Source: Bacteroidota bacterium (GTDB lineage: Bacteria; Bacteroidota; Ignavibacteria; Tepidaquicellales; Tepidaquicellaceae). Taken from it: a DNA stretch of 56,966 nucleotides. The stretch is taken from assembly GCA_018266875.1 (NCBI GenBank), contig JAFDZR010000027.1, positions 1-56,966 on the forward strand. The letters are read 5' to 3'. A program made the translations under genes and the position numbers. Below, one piece after another: positions 8,862 through 17,895 of the stretch (positions are counted from its first letter, which is position 1; each line of letters opens with the position of its first letter). Under the pieces are notes generated by a model. The model ran no database searches and was not told the origin of the DNA. It worked only from the letters and a program-made list of their open reading frames with translations.

Positions 8862-10304
8862 TTGTCAAACTACAAGGTTTCAGCCAGGAAATACAGACCT
8901 CAGAGTTTTTCTGAAGTAACTTCACAGGAATTTGTCACTCAGACAATGAAGAATGCAATTATTTCAGGTAAGACAGCGCATTCATATCTGCTGAGCGGTC
9001 CGAGAGGCGTTGGGAAAACAACCATCGCAAGGATTTATGCAAAAGCAATGAACTGCACAAATTTAAAGAACGGCGAACCATGTAACAAATGCAATTCATG
9101 CGAGGAAATAACCAACGGAGTTCATCCTGACGTATTCGAACTCGATGCCGCATCAAACCGCGGAATTGATGATGTCAGGGCAATTCAGGATGCAGCAAAA
9201 TTTTTTCCCATAAAAGGCAAATACAAATTTTTCATAGTGGATGAAGTTCACATGCTGACGCAGCAGGCGTTTAATGCTTTGCTGAAAATACTTGAGGAGC
9301 CGCCGCCTTATCTGATCTTTATTCTTGCAACAACGAACCCGGAAAAAATACCTGCTACCATCGTAAGCAGATGCCAGAGATTTCCGCTGCAGAGAATAAG
9401 GATAAATGAAATTTCCGATAAGGTAAGAGAGATCGCAAAAGAAGAAAAAATAAAAATTGATGACGAGTCGGTTTTTCTGATAGCTAAACTCGGTGACGGA
9501 GCTTTAAGAGATGCCCTCGGTGTTTTCGACATGGCGGTTTCATTCTGCGGGGAGAATATAAAATACAATGAACTGAAATCGTTTCTGAATATTCCTGACA
9601 AGGAAATTTATTTTAACTTTTCAGAATTCATCAGGAACGGAGACATAAAAAGCATACTGACCTATTTCAATGAGCTTGAAGAAAAGGGTTTTGACATGCA
9701 GACCTTCTTCAACGGAATCACGGAGCATTTAAGGGATCTGCTGATAGTTAAATCCACTTCAAATCCGGAACTGCTGGACGAATCTGATTCATTCAGGGAA
9801 AAGTATTCTTCCGAAGCGGAAAATTTTACAACTGATCAGCTTCAGAGACTTTTAAAAGTAATGTTTGAAACAGAAAACAGATTCAGATATTCCTCCAATC
9901 AGAAAATACTTCTCGAATCCATTCTAGCTGAACTCTGCACAATAAACAGAGACGTTCATGATCTTTCGGAAATAATATCGGATTTAACATCATTAAAAAA
10001 AAAATCCCTGACTGAAGAGTCCGGGGAGGAATTGAATACAGAGAAAACTGAAGATGAAATTCCTGTTTCCGGATCTCATTCCTCTGATACGCCGGAGCAG
10101 GAAGCAAAATCAACAGCTGCCGAAATTAAGTCAGACAAAAAAATCCGATCCAAAAAAAACGGGAAAGAATCATTATCAGACAAAAGTGGTTACGGAGATC
10201 CGGATTACGGTGATTTAAAATCAGATAAGAAGCCCTCAAAAGAAACGGAAATAATTGAAAAGCTGAAAGAGCTTTTTGATGTAGAAGAATATAAAAAAGA
10301 ATAA
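8862..10304 (+). CDS. dnaX: DNA polymerase III subunit gamma/tau
   Basis: The product has 480 residues starting at a TTG codon (TTG TCA AAC). The first ~370 residues are the clamp-loader AAA+ ATPase. They include RPQSFSEV near the N-terminus, Walker A GPRGVGKT at 46-53, the four-cysteine zinc motif CxxxxxxxxCxxCxxC, and Walker B with VDEVHM. Residues 370-480 form a charged, Lys/Glu/Ser-rich tail that is short for a full tau subunit. It loads the sliding clamp at the replication fork. I see no programmed-frameshift signal that I trust: an A-run near 9996 (AAAAAAAAA) is inside the frame and could be slippery, which would give a shorter gamma-like product. Confidence 0.96.
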   Translation: MSNYKVSARKYRPQSFSEVTSQEFVTQTMKNAIISGKTAHSYLLSGPRGVGKTTIARIYAKAMNCTNLKNGEPCNKCNSCEEITNGVHPDVFELDAASNRGIDDVRAIQDAAKFFPIKGKYKFFIVDEVHMLTQQAFNALLKILEEPPPYLIFILATTNPEKIPATIVSRCQRFPLQRIRINEISDKVREIAKEEKIKIDDESVFLIAKLGDGALRDALGVFDMAVSFCGENIKYNELKSFLNIPDKEIYFNFSEFIRNGDIKSILTYFNELEEKGFDMQTFFNGITEHLRDLLIVKSTSNPELLDESDSFREKYSSEAENFTTDQLQRLLKVMFETENRFRYSSNQKILLESILAELCTINRDVHDLSEIISDLTSLKKKSLTEESGEELNTEKTEDEIPVSGSHSSDTPEQEAKSTAAEIKSDKKIRSKKNGKESLSDKSGYGDPDYGDLKSDKKPSKETEIIEKLKELFDVEEYKKE

Positions 10305-10319
10305 TAAACAGAAAAGAAA

Positions 10320-11222
10320 TTGCAAAAGAAAATAAGATACTACGGAGAAAAAAAGAATTTTCTCGCTATAGAAGAAAAATACTCGGATTACAAAAATTCC
10401 GGTATTGTAATACTGCAGGCTCCATATGAGTACACTACTTCTTACGGTAAAGGAACTGCAGAAGGTCCCAAAGCTATAATCAAAGCTTCGCATTATGTGG
10501 AGTTTTTTGATGAAGAGCTGAACAGGGAACTTTGTTTTGAAAAAGGAAACGGTATCTGCACTTTGTACCCTCTTGACTTCACAGATAAGAAAAGCCGCAC
10601 AGCTCTTGATCATATATACGAAAATGTAACGGGTCACATAGAAAACGGAAAATTTGTAGTGCTGCTCGGAGGAGAGCATTCCATATCGACTGCGCCGATC
10701 AAAGCGCATTTTGATAAGTACAAGGATATGTCCGTTCTGCATTTCGACGCTCACTCGGATCTGCGCGAAGAATACGAGGGATCAAAATTCTCTCATGCAT
10801 CATTTGCGGCAAGAGTTGCTGAGTTCACAAAAGAAATTACTCAGGTCGGCATAAGAGCTCAGTGCAAAGATGAATATAATTTCATAAAAGAAAACGGGAT
10901 ACGAACCTTTTATGCGCATGAGATAAAAAACGGAGTTTACGGAGACGACTGGGAAAACAAAGTTGCGGATACGCTGAAGGAAAATGTATATATAACTTTT
11001 GATGTGGATTATTTTGATCCGTCCATAATGCCGTCGACAGGCACTCCTGAGCCGAACGGACTTTACTGGAATGAAACAATGAATCTTTTAAAGCTGATTG
11101 GCAAGGTAAAGAATGTAGTTGGTTTTGACGTTGTAGAGCTTTCGCCTGTAAAGTCTTTCCCGTATCCGGATTTTATGACAGCGAAGCTTGTATATAAAAT
11201 GCTGAACTACTTCAGGAGGTAA
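10320..11222 (+). CDS. speB: Agmatinase-family ureohydrolase
   Basis: The product has 300 residues with a TTG start, 15 bases after dnaX. All six manganese ligands of the ureohydrolase fold are in place: His120 (GGEHS), Asp143, His145 and Asp147 (FDAHSD), and Asp228 and Asp230 (FDVDYFD). The family includes agmatinase (agmatine to putrescine plus urea), arginase, guanidinobutyrase and proclavaminate amidinohydrolase. The Thr/Pro-rich loop after FDVDYFDPS (STGTPEPNG) and the overall size fit agmatinases best, but substrate cannot be fixed from sequence alone. Co-transcription with lon and dnaX looks positional rather than functional. It has no terminator of its own that I could find. Confidence 0.88.
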   Translation: MQKKIRYYGEKKNFLAIEEKYSDYKNSGIVILQAPYEYTTSYGKGTAEGPKAIIKASHYVEFFDEELNRELCFEKGNGICTLYPLDFTDKKSRTALDHIYENVTGHIENGKFVVLLGGEHSISTAPIKAHFDKYKDMSVLHFDAHSDLREEYEGSKFSHASFAARVAEFTKEITQVGIRAQCKDEYNFIKENGIRTFYAHEIKNGVYGDDWENKVADTLKENVYITFDVDYFDPSIMPSTGTPEPNGLYWNETMNLLKLIGKVKNVVGFDVVELSPVKSFPYPDFMTAKLVYKMLNYFRR

Positions 11223-11252
11223 TTGCAAATTTCAAATTACGAATGTCAAATA
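11223..11252. repeat. Degenerate TTTGAAATTnG-type intergenic repeat
   Basis: Read on the minus strand, this stretch begins TATTTGACATTCGTAATT. That resembles ATATTTGACATTTGAAATC at 28765-28785 and related text near 28685 and 43015. It looks like one member of a family of short AT-rich intergenic repeats; similarity is by eye only. Confidence 0.35.
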
Positions 11253-11363
11253 AAAAGCAAACTATTATAGCCACAGGTTATTGTATTTGGATAAATAAGT
11301 TTAATTTAACTTGCAGCCGAAGTCTTCACTGACAGGTGATTTTTGATAAGATCAACTTAAAAA

Positions 11364-11396
11364 AAACTTCCGGAATCTGACAGACCCGGAAGTTTA
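11364..11396 (-). terminator. Terminator after the SBBP-repeat T9SS gene
   Basis: ACTTCCGG and CCCGGAAGT form the stem around a short loop (AATCTGACAGA). An A-run on the left side (T-run on the minus strand) makes it a good terminator for the leftward gene that ends at 11415. It may also stop the agmatinase transcript. Confidence 0.75.
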
Positions 11397-11414
11397 AAAT
11401 TTACAAGTTAATAA

Positions 11415-13070
11415 TTATTTAACGACAGTCATTTTCTTTGTTAATCTGAAGTCATTTGAAGAAAGTGTATAAAAATAAATTCCGCTTGATAATTCAGATG
11501 CATTGAAATCCAGTACATACGAACCCGGGGTCATTCTTGAATTCAGCGGTTCGGATACGACTTTTCCGGTCATGTCTGTTATTATCATCTTTACATTACC
11601 TGCTTTTAAGATATCAAACCTAATGTTTGTGACAGGATTAAAAGGATTAGGATAATTCTGATAAAGATTATACATTCCGGGTATTTCGTTTGAAATATTC
11701 TGAATTCCGCTGAGCTGTGAATATTTTACGGTGGCATAATCATAGTTCGTTCCGCTTCCGCCGTAACTGAGTCCGGTCACTACAACGAATTCCTGATTAT
11801 TTACGGAAATGGAAGTCGCAGCGTCAATTCCGTTACCGGAGCCGTTATAAGTTCTTACCCATTTTTCCACTCCGTTATTATCATATTTCACGGTTGCATA
11901 ATCATTGCTCGTTCCGCTGCCGAGGCTTACTCCTGTGATATAAACTGAATTATTATTTCCGGTGATCATTGCAGCCGGAACGTCCCTTCCGTTAGTGGCG
12001 CCGTTATATCTCTGAAGCCACTGCTGAACTCCGGCAGGATTATATTTTATCGTCACATAATCTTCGGCAGTTCCTATACCCATTGAGGAACCTGTAACTA
12101 AAACATTATTCTGATTATCTGTTATTACCGAAACGCTGATATCATCTCCGTTGCCCGTTCCGTTATATCTTTTGACCCACAATGAATCACCGTTCTGACT
12201 GTATTTCACAGTTGCATAATCATAACCGATATTTGCTGAAACACTTTCACCTGTTACAATTATATTTCCGGCGTTATCAACAGCAAGACTCCTTCCGAAG
12301 TCTGAAGAATTATCAGGACCGTTATATCTTCTGACCCAGTTTGTTCCGCCGTTCGGCAAATACATGATAGTTACAAAGTCATATGAAGAACCGGTTCCTT
12401 CGCTTGCTCCTGTGACATAAATATATCCGTTATTATTTGAATAAATTGAAGTGGGAAAATCATCGGCATTTGCAGGTCCGTTATATCTGAGCACCAACTG
12501 AATAACTCCATCAGTATCATATTTGACAGTGGCTATATCAAAGTTCAGTCCGCCCCAGCTCAATCCCGTAACATATACATTTCCGGCTGCATCCACATAC
12601 ATGGCAGTCGCATTATCAACACCGTTGCCAGGTCCGTTATAAGATCTGAGCCATAGCTGGTCTCCGTTCGAATTATATTTTATTGTCACAAAATCATTAT
12701 TTGAAGCGCCGCCCTGACTTTTTCCGGAGACATAAACATTACCGGAATTATCCACTGCAATAGAGCTTGCTTCGTCAATTCCGCCGGCTCCGTCATACCT
12801 TTTTATCCAGAGCTGGTCTCCGTTTGAATTATATTTTATGGTAGCGTAATCAAAATTTGAAGCTGAAAGAAAACTTCTTCCGGTCACATACACGTTACCG
12901 GAATTATCAATCGCTGTTTTATAAGCTTCATCATTTCCGTTACCTGAAGCGTTGTATCTTTTCGCCCATTCCTGGGTGATCTGAGAATTTGCATTCTCCT
13001 GAATTAATATTAAAAAGCTGAATAAAAGTAAAAATAAAATCTTCATATTATTTTTAATTTTTAGTTTCAT
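11415..13070 (-). CDS. SBBP beta-propeller-repeat secreted protein with T9SS sorting domain
   Basis: The product has 551 residues with a signal peptide (about 1-30). About eight tandem repeats of ~53 residues follow, each built as W(L/V)(K/R)RY(N/D)G, GND, V(T/D)NxGNVYVTG, (D/F)(Y/F)(A/V)T(I/V)KY(N/D)xNG. These are SBBP-type propeller repeats, so the secreted part should fold as a beta-propeller. The C-terminus is a T9SS type-A sorting domain starting at [14 protein letters not shown] and ending in SGIYFYTLSSNDFRLTKKMT. No catalytic residues are evident. SBBP proteins are usually surface-exposed; ligand binding or adhesion is a guess. The gene is leftward, convergent with the agmatinase operon and divergent from secG. 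Confidence 0.9.
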   Translation of the reverse strand: MKLKIKNNMKILFLLLFSFLILIQENANSQITQEWAKRYNASGNGNDEAYKTAIDNSGNVYVTGRSFLSASNFDYATIKYNSNGDQLWIKRYDGAGGIDEASSIAVDNSGNVYVSGKSQGGASNNDFVTIKYNSNGDQLWLRSYNGPGNGVDNATAMYVDAAGNVYVTGLSWGGLNFDIATVKYDTDGVIQLVLRYNGPANADDFPTSIYSNNNGYIYVTGASEGTGSSYDFVTIMYLPNGGTNWVRRYNGPDNSSDFGRSLAVDNAGNIIVTGESVSANIGYDYATVKYSQNGDSLWVKRYNGTGNGDDISVSVITDNQNNVLVTGSSMGIGTAEDYVTIKYNPAGVQQWLQRYNGATNGRDVPAAMITGNNNSVYITGVSLGSGTSNDYATVKYDNNGVEKWVRTYNGSGNGIDAATSISVNNQEFVVVTGLSYGGSGTNYDYATVKYSQLSGIQNISNEIPGMYNLYQNYPNPFNPVTNIRFDILKAGNVKMIITDMTGKVVSEPLNSRMTPGSYVLDFNASELSSGIYFYTLSSNDFRLTKKMTVVK

Positions 13071-13176
13071 TAATAAATGATTTTGTAAGTTGTTGTTTGT
13101 AAAAGTAATTAATTAATTCTTTTAAATAAACACTTTAAATCTGCACAGTGAAATTTCATTGTAGCGATTTATCTCC

Positions 13177-13296
13177 AATTCTAAACGGCAATAATTCACG
13201 GGCGGGTTGTTTTAAAAAGATTAAGAAACAGTTCAATTCTACGGATGAATCAATATATTTTGAAAGAAATAAATTTATTTCGGACTGCTCTGAAGT
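13177..13296. repeat. ~120-bp dispersed intergenic repeat, copy A
   Basis: This stretch starts at AATTCTAAACGGCAATAATT and ends near CTGCTCTGA. It aligns with 17683-17800 (copy B) at roughly 85% identity by eye, with one single-base gap. Each copy lies upstream of a rightward gene (secG here, a lipoprotein gene for copy B). A short open frame across this copy is not conserved in the other and is not called as a gene. Confidence 0.75.
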
Positions 13297-13361
13297 CATT
13301 TATAAAAAAAGAAATTTACAGGACTTGTAAAATTAACCATATAAATGTATTTTTGCTGACT

Positions 13362-13775
13362 ATGGTTACTTTTTTAATTTTATTTTTGATAGTTGTATCT
13401 ATCGTTTTAATGGCTGTCGTATTAATGCAGTCATCAAAGGGAAACGGATTAACCGGTCCCATCGGGGGTTCAAGCGTTACAATGGCTTTCGGAGTCAGAA
13501 GAACTTCTGACATACTTTCCAAGACAACGACAGTCCTTGCAATAGTTTTAATGGTAGGTTGCATTGCGGTAAATCTTCTTATCGGAGGTACAGGAACTGT
13601 GAATGAAAGTATTATTCAGAAAAATGCAGGTCAGCAGCAGCAGCTTCCTCCAAATACTATACCACCGGATCAGAACAATGCTCCGCCGACAGGAACACCT
13701 GATCAGCAGCAGAATCAAAGTCCGGACAAGAATGCCGACAAACCGCAGAAAAATGTCGAACCGGAAGGTCCGTAA
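13362..13775 (+). CDS. secG: Preprotein translocase subunit SecG
   Basis: The frame is open from 13245, but the ATG at 13362 starts the first SecG helix directly (MVTFLILFLIVVSIVLMAVV) and avoids reading through the copy A repeat region. The 137-residue product has two membrane helices (about 1-22 and 54-74). They flank the conserved loop LMQSSKGNGLTGPIGGS and the FGVRR(T/S)xD motif of SecG. The last ~55 residues are a hydrophilic Gln/Pro/Asn-rich tail, longer than in E. coli. SecG joins SecYE in the inner membrane and assists protein export, on which the many T9SS cargo proteins here depend. The DUF5683 gene follows within about 50 bases. Confidence 0.93.
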   Translation: MVTFLILFLIVVSIVLMAVVLMQSSKGNGLTGPIGGSSVTMAFGVRRTSDILSKTTTVLAIVLMVGCIAVNLLIGGTGTVNESIIQKNAGQQQQLPPNTIPPDQNNAPPTGTPDQQQNQSPDKNADKPQKNVEPEGP

Positions 13776-13821
13776 AAAATCTGAAGTTTTGCTTTACAAT
13801 CTAAAATTTTATTACAGCACT

Positions 13822-14397
13822 TTGAAAAATATTCAGAGTGCTGTTTTTATTTTTTCTTTCTTACTTTTTGCTTTTATTAATAAAAGTTCTGCGCAGAATA
13901 TTCATGATATAAATTCTCCGAACGGAATTTATTTAAACGGAAACGAAACTCCGGATTCAGTGAAACAGAAATCCGGCAGCAGTACAACCTTTAAAATGAA
14001 GAAACAGCCCTGGAGAGCGGTGGCTTATTCGGCTGTTATTCCCGGCGCAGGTCAGCTGTATAATAAAACCTACTGGAAAATTCCCGTAATACTTGGTCTG
14101 GGCGGTTACTTCGCCTACGGAATTATAAACAACAACAATAAATATTCGGATTACAGAGATCAGTATCTTAATTCCCAGACGGAACAAAATCCTTCCGGAG
14201 ATCCGCAGCTTCTTAATCTGCGGGAATTCTACAGAGACCAGAGAGACAACTTCATTATTTACTCTGCCATACTTTATCTGGCAAATTTAATAGACGCATA
14301 TATAGACGCTCAGCTCTATGATTTCAACGTCAGTGATAAAATAAAGCTCGGCTTGCTCAAAGACAACAAACTAATCGGAATTAACTACAGTTTTTAA
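13822..14397 (+). CDS. DUF5683-family envelope protein
   Basis: The frame extends upstream into secG, so the start is uncertain. The TTG at 13822 was chosen because it lies after the secG stop and opens a good signal peptide (LKNIQSAVFIFSFLLFAFIN, cleavage near SSAQ); TTG at 13789 is the alternative. The mature part contains the DUF5683 core: KKQPWRAVAYSAVIPGAGQL, YNKTYWKIPVI, then a glycine-rich membrane helix, NNNKYSDYRDQY, and a second helix ending YLANLIDAYIDAQLYDF. This family is common in Bacteroidota and of unknown role; a membrane-anchored periplasmic protein is likely. The stop codon overlaps the stop of the convergent M16 gene by four bases. Confidence 0.82.
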   Translation: MKNIQSAVFIFSFLLFAFINKSSAQNIHDINSPNGIYLNGNETPDSVKQKSGSSTTFKMKKQPWRAVAYSAVIPGAGQLYNKTYWKIPVILGLGGYFAYGIINNNNKYSDYRDQYLNSQTEQNPSGDPQLLNLREFYRDQRDNFIIYSAILYLANLIDAYIDAQLYDFNVSDKIKLGLLKDNKLIGINYSF

Positions 14398-17336
14398 TAT
14401 CCGAACACATCTTTTAAACTGAGTATTTTTACTTTACCGTATTTTTCAAGAACATTCATATCAATTTTTTTGATATCAGCGAGCACAAGGATGGTATAAC
14501 TGCTGTTCTTCACGTTTGATTTCTGAAAATCAACGATATCCTTCAGAGTTAAATTCTGAACTTTGTCATAAATATTCCTGCTAATATTATCTTCAATACC
14601 GAGCTTAAGAGATTTTTCATATTCCATAAGAAGACCGGTTTTGCTGATCCTTTCTGACTGGAGTTGTTTTAAAAGTGAACTCTTGGCATTTTTAAACATA
14701 GCTTCGGATTCAGGTAATGTTTCAAGAAGATCCTTCATTCCCGCCATTGCTTCGGGAAGTTTATCCGCCTGCGTACCAATGTAAGCGATATTATAATAAG
14801 ATCTTTTTTTCTCTCTTGGAATCTGATAAGATGAAAAAGTGGAATACGCCAGAGCTTTGGATTCTCGAAGTTCCTGAAATACAACGGAGCCCATGCCGCC
14901 GCCGAAATATTCATTGTAAATTGAAACAAGCGGTATCATTTCCTTGTTGAATGATTTCTTTTTCGAAAGCATCACTATTTCAGCCTGCTGCATGTCATAA
15001 TTTACAACATAAACTTTGTTTTCATCAGTATTTTTTTCCGTGAATTCATTCTGGGTTTTTACAGTCCTGAGTTCATCAGGAGTTTTATGATCTTTATTCA
15101 TCACACTCTGAATAACAGACGAAGCAAGAGGACCGTAATAGTATATTCTCTGTTTGTAAGAAAAAATATCCTTAATGATATCTGCAATTTCCTCAGGAGT
15201 GATCTCATTAAGTTCCTTTTCAGAAAGTCTGTATGTAAAAGGATTATCCTTTCCGTATTTTCCGTAACTGATGAGTCCGCTCCAGAGTATTGTATTCTTT
15301 GATAACTTTGCATCCTGTCTTTGTTTCAAAATATCCTGTCTTAAATTATCAAGAGCTTCCCTGCTGACCACAGGATCAGAAATTATGCTTTCAAGAAGTT
15401 TCAGCGATCTGTCGAAATTCTCATTCAGCCCGGAAAGACTTACTGTGACCTGATCGTCGCTTACGGAAACATTATAGGAACTGGCAAGTTTATAAAACTC
15501 CTCTTTTAATTGTGAAGAGCTGTACTGAGGACTTGAAATGTAATCAAAAAATGCAATGGCCAGACTTAATTTCTTATTCTGGTTTGTTCCGATGTTTGAA
15601 ATTATGTTCAGATTAAACAGATCATTCTCGGTATTTGTGATAAAGTATAACGGAATGTTGTTTCTGATCTCAGTTCTGGATATGTCTTTTTTAAAATCAG
15701 CAAACTCCGGTTCAATGTTCGTATAAGACATTTCCTCTATCTTTGAAAGGAATTCCGATTTATCATCCCTGTTTATTTTTACGGGATTAATTTCCGGCTT
15801 TTCGACTTTCACTATTGATTTATCTTCACCTGTCCTTTTATAAACGATCACATAATTATTGTTCAGATTTGCATTTGCAAATTCAACAACATCTTCCTTC
15901 GAAATTTTTGAAAGTCTGTCAACGCCGAAAATATATTTTTCCCATGGGATTCCAAGAATGAAAGACTGAAGGAAAGAATAACCCCTGTTGGAGTTTTTTT
16001 CAAAAGATTTAAGCTGATTAAGTTTGAAATTATTAATTATAGCGGGAATCAGCCAGTCCGGGAATTTTCCTTCTTTAACAAGTTCAAGCTGTCCGAGCAG
16101 AAGATCCTTTACTTCTTCAAGCGACTGACCTTCGCGGGGTTTTCCGCCAAAATAAAAAGTAGTATAGTCTTTACTGATATCGGAAGAGCAGTATGCGTCT
16201 ATCACTTTCTGATCCTGATTAAGATTAAGGTCAATGAGCCCTGCAGTTCCGTTGCTGAGTATATATTCTATAATTGTAATAATATCAGCTTCCTTTGTTC
16301 CTGCGCCCGGAGTTCTGTAACCGAAAATAACTGATTCCTGTGAAGGACCAAGGACTTCCTTCTCGACAGGACCCTGAACAGGTGCTTCAACCGGCGGATC
16401 AAACTGCGGAACGGGTTTACTTACAAGAATTTCAAATTTTCTGTTAATAAGATCAATTGTCCTGTCCGGATCCAGATCACCGGCAAGACATATTGCCATA
16501 TTGTTAGGGACATATCTTTCGTGATAATAGTCAAGGATCTTTTGTATTGAAGGATTTTTCAGCTGTTCAACGCTGCCGATAGTTGTCTGTGTTCCGTAAG
16601 TATGAAGCTGATAAAGCCCTGCCATAAGCGTTTCCCATACCTTGTCATTATCATCGTCGAGGTTTGTATTTTTTTCTTCATAAACAGCTTCAAGTTCAGT
16701 ATGAAAAAGTCTCATTACGGGATTTCTGAATCTTTCCGCTTCAATTGTCAACCATCTTTCAAGCTGATTGGACGGGATATTGCAGGTGTAAACTGTTTCT
16801 TCCACAGATGTCCATGCATTGCTGCCTTCGCCGCCAATATCGGCAATCATTTTATCATATTCATTCGCAATTGCATATTCCGAAGCCAGGTATGAAACAC
16901 TGTCGATCTTTTTGTAAATTGCTTTTCTTAAATCAGGATCAGCAGTCTGCCTTCTCTGTTCATAAAGAGCTATGATAGTATCTATATACGGTTTCTCAAG
17001 AGAATAATTTTTTGTTCCGAATTTATCAGTTCCTTTAAAAAGCATATGTTCAAGATAATGCGAAAGTCCCTGAGCATCATGCGGATCATTTTTACTTCCC
17101 GTAGCCACGGCAATATAAGTCTGTATTTTCGGCTCGTCTTTATTCACGGACAGGTATACTTTAAGTCCGTTATCAAGCGTGTAGATCCTTGCTTTCAGGG
17201 GATCATTTTCTACTGTCTGATAAGTATACTTGCCGTCATTGACAGTTTTTAATTCCTGTGAAAAGACAACCGAGGAAAGTAAACTGATGAGTAAAATAAG
17301 AATAAATTTTACGGGAATGATATTTTTAATGCGCAT
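14394..17336 (-). CDS. M16-family zinc metallopeptidase (pitrilysin/processing-peptidase type)
   Basis: The product has 980 residues with a signal peptide (1-26). The N-terminal M16 half carries the inverted zinc motif H93-Y-L-E96-H97 (GLSHYLEHMLFKGT) and the downstream Glu ligand near residue 220 (AVYEEKN). A second, catalytically inactive M16 half follows (about 560-960), with the usual glycine/aromatic motif FGGGMGSVVFQELRESKALA. It probably works in the periplasm or at the outer membrane on short peptides, with the two halves closing as a clam shell. Family members of this length are widespread in Bacteroidota. The gene is single, leftward, and overlaps the DUF5683 stop codon by four bases. 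Confidence 0.92.
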   Translation of the reverse strand: MRIKNIIPVKFILILLISLLSSVVFSQELKTVNDGKYTYQTVENDPLKARIYTLDNGLKVYLSVNKDEPKIQTYIAVATGSKNDPHDAQGLSHYLEHMLFKGTDKFGTKNYSLEKPYIDTIIALYEQRRQTADPDLRKAIYKKIDSVSYLASEYAIANEYDKMIADIGGEGSNAWTSVEETVYTCNIPSNQLERWLTIEAERFRNPVMRLFHTELEAVYEEKNTNLDDDNDKVWETLMAGLYQLHTYGTQTTIGSVEQLKNPSIQKILDYYHERYVPNNMAICLAGDLDPDRTIDLINRKFEILVSKPVPQFDPPVEAPVQGPVEKEVLGPSQESVIFGYRTPGAGTKEADIITIIEYILSNGTAGLIDLNLNQDQKVIDAYCSSDISKDYTTFYFGGKPREGQSLEEVKDLLLGQLELVKEGKFPDWLIPAIINNFKLNQLKSFEKNSNRGYSFLQSFILGIPWEKYIFGVDRLSKISKEDVVEFANANLNNNYVIVYKRTGEDKSIVKVEKPEINPVKINRDDKSEFLSKIEEMSYTNIEPEFADFKKDISRTEIRNNIPLYFITNTENDLFNLNIISNIGTNQNKKLSLAIAFFDYISSPQYSSSQLKEEFYKLASSYNVSVSDDQVTVSLSGLNENFDRSLKLLESIISDPVVSREALDNLRQDILKQRQDAKLSKNTILWSGLISYGKYGKDNPFTYRLSEKELNEITPEEIADIIKDIFSYKQRIYYYGPLASSVIQSVMNKDHKTPDELRTVKTQNEFTEKNTDENKVYVVNYDMQQAEIVMLSKKKSFNKEMIPLVSIYNEYFGGGMGSVVFQELRESKALAYSTFSSYQIPREKKRSYYNIAYIGTQADKLPEAMAGMKDLLETLPESEAMFKNAKSSLLKQLQSERISKTGLLMEYEKSLKLGIEDNISRNIYDKVQNLTLKDIVDFQKSNVKNSSYTILVLADIKKIDMNVLEKYGKVKILSLKDVFGY

Positions 17337-17487
17337 AATTAAGCTATATTTTTGATTAAACGTTTTTTTAAATCAGATTACAAAAGTAATTGATTCCTAA
17401 ACAACTAAATATGTAAACAATGTTCCTTTTTTTTATCCCTGAAATATCAGTCCAATAGATTATACTTTAAAATTCAAGTTTCGTTGG

Positions 17488-17559
17488 TTTCTTTTTACTT
17501 TCTTTTGTGCGAACCCCCGATAGGAGCACTCGAGCGCAGGCTTGAAAGTAACAAAGAAA
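17488..17559. repeat. Imperfect inverted repeat (TTTCTTTTTACTTTC/GAAAGTAACAAAGAAA)
   Basis: The left arm TTTCTTTTTACTTTC starts at 17488. The right arm GAAAGTAACAAAGAAA lies at 17544-17559. The arms match except for one extra base. The ~40-base loop contains the smaller pair GTGC/GCAC. Similar arms occur as intergenic palindromes in many bacterial genomes. Confidence 0.55.
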
Positions 17560-17682
17560 AGTAATCCCAAGTACTCGGTATGAACAACAGCCTTAATTCT
17601 TGCATAACTGCCATAAAAATTCCAGCTCAATATTTGCTTTGAAATTTTTCCGGGGAATTTTATTTTCACAAAATTTTTCACG

Positions 17683-17800
17683 AATTCTTAACGGCAATAA
17701 TTCACAGGCGGTTAGTTTTAAAAAATTAAGGAACAGTTCAAATCTATTTATGAATTAATATATTCTGAAAGAAATAAATATATTTTGGTCAGCTCTGATT
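17683..17800. repeat. ~120-bp dispersed intergenic repeat, copy B
   Basis: Starting at AATTCTTAACGGCAATAATT and ending near CAGCTCTGA, this aligns with copy A at 13177-13296 (about 85% by eye). It lies roughly 95 bases upstream of the lipoprotein gene at 17896, in the same orientation relative to the next gene as copy A. Confidence 0.75.
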
Positions 17801-17895
17801 GGTTCCTAGAAATTTCAAGGAAATTAATTAAACCAATCCCGTTGATGTTTTGTCTTATATCCAAATTCTAAACATATACAGAAAGGAAATCTCAA

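Larger units (their letters stand above)
17337..17895. other. 559-bp gene-free region with two repeat elements
   Basis: No gene is supported here. The region contains an imperfect inverted repeat at 17488-17559, the ~120-bp repeat copy B at 17683-17800, and the promoter/leader of the lipoprotein gene at 17896. A short minus-strand open frame (17460-17681) runs through the inverted repeat and is treated as spurious. Confidence 0.6.

Noticed and set aside
10236..10754. Antisense frame of 172 residues over the dnaX/agmatinase junction
   Set aside because: It crosses two well-supported genes and is mostly Phe-rich read-through text.
13148..13330. A 60-residue open frame in repeat copy A
   Set aside because: It is not conserved in copy B and has no coding-like composition; the repeat is treated as non-coding.
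17460..17681. A 73-residue minus-strand open frame
   Set aside because: It runs through an inverted repeat that gives similar spurious frames in many genomes.
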